This document shows, piece by piece, positions 6,247 to 10,946 of a stretch of 10,946 bases of DNA; position 1 is the first letter of the stretch, and each line of letters starts with the position of its first letter. The position numbers and the translations under genes are program-made. The notes under the pieces were generated by a model that searched no databases, was not told the DNA's origin, and was given only the letters and a program-made list of their open reading frames with translations. Source of the stretch: Endomicrobium sp. (GTDB taxonomy: Bacteria > Elusimicrobiota > Endomicrobiia > Endomicrobiales > Endomicrobiaceae); the NCBI GenBank assembly GCA_031278405.1, contig JAITKL010000036.1, forward strand, positions 1 to 10,946, written 5' to 3'.

Positions 6247-7370
6247 TTTTTTACCATCTTTCCAAATAAATAAAGTCCTACTCCTCCTATAACCAAATTA
6301 GGTAGCCATACTATTATTCCCAGAGGGACATATTCTTTTTCTCCTAAATTGATTGAAATTACAAACAATGTGTAATAAATAATTAGTATACCTAGGCTTA
6401 AACCAAAACCAAGAGCTTTGCTGTCTTTGCCAGTATGGGTTCCTATAGGTAAAGCAATGATAATAAAGACAATAGGGGCAACGGCAAATATCCACCTAAT
6501 CCAATAATCCCATAAATAAGGCATAAATTCAAGTTTTTGTTTCTTGTATTGTTTTATTGTTTCAATTAGTTTTGGAGAAGATAATTCCGACGGTCCTATA
6601 TTGTAACTTTTAATAGTGTCGCCCAGTGGTATAAAAATGGAACATGTTTTAAAAGTTGCATGAGTTATATTTGTCATATCGGAAGGAAAAATTTTTTGCC
6701 AATATCCTTTGTAAAGAATTAGTTGTGCACCTGTAGCGTAAGCTTTTACAGTAGCTGAAGGCGCTGTTATGCGCCACACTTTATCATCTTGCAGCAATAC
6801 AGTTTTTTTATTATTTGTGGCATAGTCGTTTTCAAATTTATATATGCTTACTCCAGTCAAAGTATTTTTAACGTTATCAACCTTATTGCTGTATATTTTG
6901 TAGTTGCCAAGTTTTGTTATAGACTTTTCGTTGAATTTAACAAGAGGTTTTTTTGTTATAAATTGCTCAAAATAAACTTTTAGATTAGAATTTAATTTCG
7001 GTGCAAAAAAATGATTAAAAAACACCAAAAAAACCGAAATGCTCAATACAAAAATTATTATCGGTATTGTAAGTGTTTTGTAGTTAATTCCGGCGGCTTT
7101 CATGGCTGTAACTTCATTGTCTGACGACAGCCGCCCGTAAGAAAGCAATGCTCCAAAGAGCACAGCCATAGGTATTGATAATGTTAAGATATTTGGAAGG
7201 TAAAAAGTAAACATCTTGGCAACTACCCAAACGGTTGCTCCTTTCTCAATTAAGAGATCCATAAGTTCAAATACAAAGTTTAATATTAGAAGAAATGAAA
7301 AAACAACAACTCCGAAAAAAAAAGAATGCAAAAACTCTTTAATAATGTAAAAATGTAATTTTTTTATCAT
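6243..7370 (-). CDS. lptF: LptF-like lipopolysaccharide export permease (YjgP/YjgQ family)
   Basis: This is the partner of LptG in the inner-membrane LPS extractor. It has 375 residues with three N-terminal membrane segments (about 15-37, 57-75, 102-120), a periplasmic beta-rich domain (about 125-275), and three C-terminal membrane segments (about 287-307, 315-335, 345-368). The cytoplasmic coupling motif GRLSSDNEVTAMKAAGI follows the second segment and closely resembles the one in the neighbouring lptG, as expected of paralogs. It is the first gene of the minus-strand block and diverges from the pseudogene on the other strand. The ATG at 7370-7368 has no clear Shine-Dalgarno. The F and G assignments rest on order and modest resemblance; membership of the family is secure. 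Confidence 0.87.
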   Translation of the reverse strand: MIKKLHFYIIKEFLHSFFFGVVVFSFLLILNFVFELMDLLIEKGATVWVVAKMFTFYLPNILTLSIPMAVLFGALLSYGRLSSDNEVTAMKAAGINYKTLTIPIIIFVLSISVFLVFFNHFFAPKLNSNLKVYFEQFITKKPLVKFNEKSITKLGNYKIYSNKVDNVKNTLTGVSIYKFENDYATNNKKTVLLQDDKVWRITAPSATVKAYATGAQLILYKGYWQKIFPSDMTNITHATFKTCSIFIPLGDTIKSYNIGPSELSSPKLIETIKQYKKQKLEFMPYLWDYWIRWIFAVAPIVFIIIALPIGTHTGKDSKALGFGLSLGILIIYYTLFVISINLGEKEYVPLGIIVWLPNLVIGGVGLYLFGKMVKK

Positions 7371-7416
7371 ATTTTATTTGAGGAAGTTTTGGTTTAAAGA
7401 CTACTCGATATAAACA

Positions 7417-7445
7417 ATTATATAAAATTTGTGTAACGCTTGAAA
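7417..7445 (-). promoter_or_regulatory. Candidate promoter of the lptF-larE block
   Basis: On the minus strand a perfect TATAAT (7422-7417) stands 17 nt after TTTCAA (7445-7440). The -10 lies about 47 nt before the lptF ATG. The -35 matches the consensus at only three positions. A second TATAAT (7455-7450) lies a little further upstream with an equally poor -35. One of these probably drives the operon, since it is the only gene-free gap upstream of lptF. Confidence 0.35.
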
Positions 7446-7462
7446 GAATATTATAATCTGGA

Positions 7463-8448
7463 ATGTTAAATGTTATAAAAGAATTAAAAATTCTAATTTT
7501 AATATTTTTAATACCTATACATTTCTGCATGTTGCGCAGAATACAATTCTTTTGCTAACTTAAAAGTATAGCGTTCTTGGCAACAATAAGCAAGAAATCT
7601 ATAGCCAATTTGATAAATACTACAAGTTTTGTGATGATATTGAAAGTATAGAGTCTTCAGGAATTATAACAGAAGAATACATGCTGGAGATGTTATAATA
7701 TTTAGAGTAGGCGGCAACGACGACAATTATTTTTTGAGTTTTGAGTATAAGGTTACAGTAGCTGATGAGCCAATTTGGCAAGACTAAAATTTGATTGCAA
7801 TAAAACAAAAATAAAGCAATGTTGGACGAACGGTATCTTGGTTAACATTTAACATTAATGCTGAAGTTTCTGTGCATGATGATAATTCTTGCTTAGAATT
7901 CATAAGATACGTCAAATTGAGCTTTAGAAGACAAGAAATCTTTATCAGGAGTATTTCTTTACGATACTCCAGTTAAACTAATCAAATTTCCTACACTAGC
8001 ATATCTCGCAGATGTAAAAACTTTAAAGTCTTATTTTAAAGTTTATCCGAATACTTCTATGACGTTACTTCTTCTGAACTTTTTAAAAAGTTTGCCGTTT
8101 TCGTCGTATTATAAACTCCAAGATTCAGTCTCTTCTCTTATGATAAATGTGGATAAAGATTTTCAATCAATTATTTGGGCTAGAGACAAACTTTGGATAA
8201 AAAATAGTCCAATATGAATGGATATAACCTTTTATTTATCAAACACATATACAGTTGAGACAGTTTTAAATAGAAACGACGTTCGTTTTACGGGCAAATA
8301 TATGTTTGAAGCTTTTTCTTTCATAAAAAGCGCAATGTCTTACAGCGTTTCGTATACTGACAACATTATGTGAGGATTAGATTACAGATTTAAATTATTA
8401 TGATTTTGCTATTATAGGCAAATTGACTATAACAATTCTAGAGAGTTT
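7463..8448 (+). pseudogene. Decayed gene for an exported, beta-strand-rich envelope protein
   Basis: No intact ORF remains, but one protein can be followed across three frames. From the ATG at 7463 it begins with a signal-peptide-like stretch (MLNVIKELKILILIFLIPI). It then continues in another frame as AEYNSFANLKVY, and as YSVLGNNKQEIYSQFDKYYK up to about 7690. It goes on as DVIIFRVGGNDDNYFLSFEY from 7689 to about 7915, and finally in a frame running from about 7921 to 8448. Stops are TAA at 7785 and 7812, and TGA at 8215, 8371 and 8401. The last 175 codons contain only these three TGA stops, where Trp would read well (for example before GLDYRFKLL). The alternating polar/hydrophobic strands (VETVLNRNDVRFTGKYMFEA) suggest a beta-rich cell-surface or outer-membrane protein. 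I cannot name the family. The last frame runs into comF without a further stop. Confidence 0.7.
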
Positions 8449-9165
8449 ATGAAAAAAATTTTTTTGAAAATTGTAAATTTATTTTATCCTATTACATGTT
8501 CGTCTTGCGGCAAAGATTTAATTTCCACATCTCAAACTAAGATATGCGACACGTGCAAATCGTCATTTAGTTTTATAAATGGACATGTTTGCCAAATATG
8601 CGGTAAGTCTTTATCTTTGAGAGGAGATTTTTGTTATGAATGTAAGAAAAATTCTAAAGGTTGTATGTTTGATAAAATGCGTTCTGTTTATGAGTATAAG
8701 GGATCTGTAAGGAAATTAATTTTAAAGTTTAAATATTCTAATAGAACCTTTTTAGCTAAAGATTTTGCTGCAGATATGTATGAAACAATAAAAAATAACG
8801 ATTTCTATCGAGAATCTGATTTTATCATATCCGTTCCTTTAAACATTATAAGAAAAATAAAAAGAGGTTATAATCAATCTGAACTGCTTGCAGACGAATT
8901 ATCTGTTAAAGCAAATATTCCCGTGTTGAAAAATGTTTTATTTAGAAAGAAGATAACAAAACCTCAGTTTAAGTTGTCAAGAGTTGAACGTTTTGAAAAT
9001 ATAAAAAATTCATTTTTTGTAAAAAATAAGGAAGTTATAACAGGCAAGAATATATTGTTAATAGATGATATAATCACAACTTCATCAACTCTTTCCGCGT
9101 GTTCGTTCGCTTTAAAATCCTGCGGCGCGGATAAAATTTTTATATTAACATTAGCAAAAGATTGA
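8449..9165 (+). CDS. comF: ComF family protein (competence / phosphoribosyltransferase-like)
   Basis: ComF proteins are needed for uptake of single-stranded DNA in natural transformation and act at the cytoplasmic side of the membrane. The 238-residue protein is complete. The N-terminal zinc-finger part has four C-x-x-C pairs (Cys17/20, 33/36, 48/51, 62/65). The type I phosphoribosyltransferase-like domain has VPLNIIRKIKRGYNQSELLA (129-148) and the PRPP-loop motif LLIDDIITTSSTL (203-215). The start ATG is preceded by GAGAG with a short spacer. In a different frame the ATG overlaps a TGA (ATGA), which may be the original end of the upstream gene. No frameshift or in-frame stop is seen, although both neighbours are wrecked, which implies selection to keep it. 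It lies downstream of a pseudogene with no obvious promoter of its own. Confidence 0.9.
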   Translation: MKKIFLKIVNLFYPITCSSCGKDLISTSQTKICDTCKSSFSFINGHVCQICGKSLSLRGDFCYECKKNSKGCMFDKMRSVYEYKGSVRKLILKFKYSNRTFLAKDFAADMYETIKNNDFYRESDFIISVPLNIIRKIKRGYNQSELLADELSVKANIPVLKNVLFRKKITKPQFKLSRVERFENIKNSFFVKNKEVITGKNILLIDDIITTSSTLSACSFALKSCGADKIFILTLAKD

Positions 9166-9169
9166 GAAA

Positions 9170-9870
9170 GTGTTAATTACTGAGCTTGTTGAGTGGCGCT
9201 ATTGTAATATTAAAATGGTTGACTTTATGTCTCTTCCTCTAAGACTTTTACTAGGTGGGTTTATGGAGTTTATGATGTTTGTTATAGCGACAAGCTGCAA
9301 TTTATTTCAAATGAGTTTGATGGATTATCTTGCATAACGTCAAATAAAAAAAGAATCTTGCATTGTTTTTGATTTTCTATACCAGACTCTGATTCTTTTT
9401 GGTCTGTATATAGAAATAGCGTTAAGTATGTTGAGGACATCCTACAGGCTTTGTCGGGAAGCAACCCTAAAATTTTAAGAAACTATTTATCGCCTATAGG
9501 TTTAAGTTCTGTTCTTATTTTTAGAGATCCAAAATTAAAAGATACCAATATTGACAGAGTTTTATACTTAATAACAACTCTTCCTCTTCAAGAAAATTTT
9601 AAATATGTTTTATCTTAAGGAGCATTCCTGCAATGCTTATCAAACAAATTTTGCGGGTTTAAAACTTAGCTTTGGATATGATTTTAATTCCAATAATATT
9701 TTGCGTGAGTCAAAAATCTTAAGATATTGATTATAACCTCTTTTAATTTTCCTTATAAAGTTACGAGCTTTTCTTTGGACATTTGTTTTCAAAATGAAAA
9801 AGCTTATAGACAATTACAAGATGGCATTCATAAATCGTTTGTTGAGGAGATGAAAGAATATATTGATTAA
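9170..9870 (+). pseudogene. Decayed gene of unknown function between comF and cpaF
   Basis: I do not recognise the product. Fragments are readable in successive frames. From 9170 a frame opening with GTG reads LITELVEWRYCNIKMVDFMS to about 9259. A second frame (about 9223-9615) reads VYDVCYSDKLQFISNEFDG, later SVKYVEDILQALSGSNPKIL, then IGLSSVLIFRDPK. It is broken by TGA at 9370 and ends in TAA at 9616. A third (9605-9727) reads AGLKLSFGYDFNSNNILRES up to a TGA at 9728. A fourth (9727-9867) ends with SFVEEMKEYID and a TAA at 9868. Order and strand are consistent with one gene that has three frameshifts and at least one internal TGA. The end sits 1 nt before the likely cpaF start, so it was probably part of the same operon. 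Confidence 0.6.
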
Positions 9871-9871
9871 A

Positions 9872-10508
9872 ATGACGATAATAAGCTAAAAAGTAACAAA
9901 AAACAAAATAAGTGAAATTTTATATAAAAGAAATCTTGTTTTTGGCAAGAGATATTTCAGACAGGCTTTATAAAGAGCTTTGTTTTGTAATGATATTGCC
10001 GTGGAGTATCGGAAGATTTAATAGAAGATTCTTCTGTTGCTGAGATAATGGTTAACGGACATAAGAATATATCTGTTGAAAGAAACGGAAAAGATAACTA
10101 AAAACTAAAATTTCCTTTTCAGATGAAGGGTGCTTAAAAACTGTTATAGACACAATAGTCTCTAATGTAGAGGCAGACATATTGCGACGAATCTCCGCCC
10201 ATAGTTGAAGCAAGGCTGGCTTAAAGGATGGTTCTGCAGTTACAATAAGAAAATTTTTAAAGAATAACTTTCAATGGAATCTTCTTTATACCTAAAGAAG
10301 AAATACTGGTTATTATTGAAGATTCTACTGAACTTCAGCTTCAACAGGAACATGTTGTAAGGCTCGAAAGCAAACCAAAATCAAGTGAAGGTAGAGGCCG
10401 ATTATAGCATAAGACGATTAGTAGTAAATACTTTAAAGAATGCACCCTGAGAGAATAATTGTTAAAGAGTGTCATTCCAGCGAAATTTTTGATGTGATTC
10501 AAGCGATG
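9872..10508 (+). pseudogene. cpaF: cpaF fossil: Tad/Flp pilus assembly ATPase, deleted for Walker A
   Basis: CpaF (TadA) is the cytoplasmic secretion ATPase that powers assembly of Flp/Tad pili. Family motifs appear in order across changing frames: SEDLIEDSSVAEIMVNGHKN and ISVERNGK (about 10009-10092), KTKISFSDEGCLKTVIDTIV (from 10101), DESPPIVEARL (from 10186), LKDGSAVTIRKF (from 10221), [20 protein letters not shown] and VVRLESKP (from 10288), IRRLVVNTL (from 10409), and MHPERIIVKECHSSEIFDVI (from 10440) with QAM ending at 10508. Stops include TAA at 10099 and TAG at 10405. Between TIRKF and IPKEE only about 11 codons remain, where CpaF normally has its long linker and the P-loop, so Walker A is gone. 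The Walker B region reads V-K-E instead of V-G-E. Everything after QAM is missing. The intact family is about 400 or more residues; this copy cannot function. Confidence 0.88.
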
Positions 10509-10578
10509 TCCCACTGTCTGAAGCGTTTTGAGCATAAAGGTTTTAATTTAAAGTTGCATTTTACTTTACCATCGGTAC
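10509..10578. other. Junction between the cpaF fossil and the toxin remnant
   Basis: The cpaF frame continues open to 10628 but no longer resembles the family, which should read on through N-T-G-H-D-G and the His box. Nothing else is recognisable. This looks like a deletion scar joining two truncated 3' ends. Confidence 0.4.
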
Positions 10579-10832
10579 TTAATCTAAAGTCCATTTTTTA
10601 TTTCCGACTAGCAACAATAGTAAAATAGCATTATTTTTCACCACGTCGTAATAAATCCTATATCCTTTTTGGTAATTTATTCTAATCTCGCTAACGCCTT
10701 TTCCAACTGACTTACAATTTGAAGTGTTTTTTTGTGCTACTCTGTCAATATAATCGTTTACTTTGATTTGTATATTTATGTCCAGATTTAAAAACCATTT
10801 TTCAAATATTATTGATTGCTTTATCTCAGCAT
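10579..10832 (-). pseudogene. Broken RelE/HigB-type 'addiction module killer' toxin gene
   Basis: Starting with GAG at 10827, the minus strand encodes about 82 residues: EIKQSIIFEKWFLNL, then VNDYIDRVAQKN, then SVGKGVSEIRINYQKGYRIY and AILLLLVGNKK, ending at TAA 10581-10579. The V-G-x-G-V-S-E-I-R-I ... G-Y-R-I-Y-Y core and the FEKW start match the COG3657/TIGR02683 putative addiction-module killer family, relatives of the RelE mRNA-cleaving toxins. AAGGAG (10843-10838) stands 5 nt before an ATG (10832-10830), but that ATG reads M-L-R-stop. One missing base after the start puts it out of frame with the body. The C-terminus ends right after GNKKWTLD, where the family normally has about 20 more residues. 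No antitoxin gene follows. The gene is dead unless an unusual start is used. Confidence 0.75.
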
Positions 10833-10846
10833 CTTAACTCCTTTCC

Positions 10847-10867
10847 ATATTACACATTGTATAATAT
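10847..10867. promoter_or_regulatory. Operator-like palindrome over the toxin -10 box
   Basis: Two 10-bp arms, ATATTACACA and TGTATAATAT, flank a single T. Nine of ten positions are complementary. The palindrome covers the -10 element and the expected start site of the toxin transcript, which is where toxin-antitoxin operons usually bind their own antitoxin. This makes an operator likely, although part of the symmetry could come from AT-richness. Confidence 0.5.
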
Positions 10868-10884
10868 AGGAAACAATTTGTCAA
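10856..10884 (-). promoter_or_regulatory. Near-consensus sigma70 promoter of the toxin gene
   Basis: On the minus strand, TTGACA (10884-10879, a perfect -35), a 17-nt spacer and TACAAT (10861-10856, one mismatch to the -10 consensus) precede the toxin. Transcription would begin about 7 nt downstream, near 10849, just ahead of the AAGGAG site. This is the best promoter match in the window. Confidence 0.75.
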
Positions 10885-10946
10885 TCAATTATAATATATC
10901 ACAATATTGGATTTATTAAAAAGATAAAAATGACTAAATAGCGAAC

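Noticed and set aside
7339..7530. 63-codon minus-strand ORF covering the lptF start
   Set aside because: It is out of frame with lptF, lies across the lptF promoter region, and shows no protein-like pattern.
7921..8448. TGA recoded as Trp (alternative genetic code)
   Set aside because: Several intact genes here end in TGA, including those with ATGA overlaps (lptF, larB). The same pseudogene also has TAA stops and frameshifts upstream.
9282..9464. 60-codon minus-strand ORF
   Set aside because: It is antisense to a readable pseudogene frame and looks like a chance opening.
10341..10535. 64-codon minus-strand ORF
   Set aside because: It is antisense to clear cpaF motifs, so the plus strand is the real coding strand.
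10834..10848. Tiny leader ORF (ATG GAA AGG AGT TAA) upstream of the toxin
   Set aside because: It arises from the Shine-Dalgarno sequence itself, and its ATG lies at the expected transcript start with no ribosome site in front.
1..10946. CRISPR array, insertion sequence, tRNA or rRNA gene
   Set aside because: Reading both strands by eye I saw no regularly spaced repeats, transposase motifs or cloverleaf/rRNA sequence. A computed scan could still find something subtle.

Overview
The window is AT-rich and comes from a Gram-negative bacterium, because it encodes the two LPS-export permeases LptF and LptG. Tightly packed intact genes lie next to long stretches of recently decayed genes. This combination, with an XerC/D recombinase, a nickel-pincer cofactor operon, an intact comF, a decayed Tad-pilus ATPase and a broken toxin gene, fits a genome-reducing host-associated lineage. 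My best guess is an Elusimicrobia endosymbiont of the Endomicrobium type. That placement is inferred from gene content and style and has not been tested.

Layout. Positions 1-482 are mostly non-coding, with one doubtful short secreted ORF (170-370). A tyrosine recombinase (xerD-like, 483-1367, +) follows. It converges on a seven-gene minus-strand block that reads lptF, lptG, cbiM, cbiN, larB, larC, larE (7370 down to 1371). The genes in this block overlap or are at most 39 nt apart. lptFG export lipopolysaccharide. cbiMN are the membrane core of an ECF-type nickel/cobalt transporter. larB, larC and larE build the nickel-pincer nucleotide (NPN) cofactor of lactate racemase-type enzymes: LarB carboxylates and cleaves nicotinic acid adenine dinucleotide, LarE adds sulfur, and LarC inserts nickel. 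Neither an NPN-using enzyme (LarA type) nor the transporter's energising subunits (CbiQ/CbiO) is in the window. A candidate promoter overlapped by an inverted repeat sits between lptG and cbiM.

The right part (7371-10946) is dominated by pseudogenes on the plus strand. It contains a beta-strand-rich, probably envelope-associated protein with a signal-peptide-like start (7463-8448), an apparently intact comF (8449-9165), an unrecognised wrecked gene (9170-9870), and a cpaF fossil that has lost its Walker A region (9872-10508). At the right edge, on the minus strand, lies a RelE/HigB-type 'addiction module killer' toxin gene (10579-10832). It still has a near-consensus promoter, an operator-like palindrome and a strong ribosome binding site, but it carries a frameshift at codon 2-3 and a shortened C-terminus.

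I see no wholly new system. The most informative items are the compact nickel-uptake plus NPN operon with a three-cysteine LarE, and the pattern of decay around an intact competence gene.
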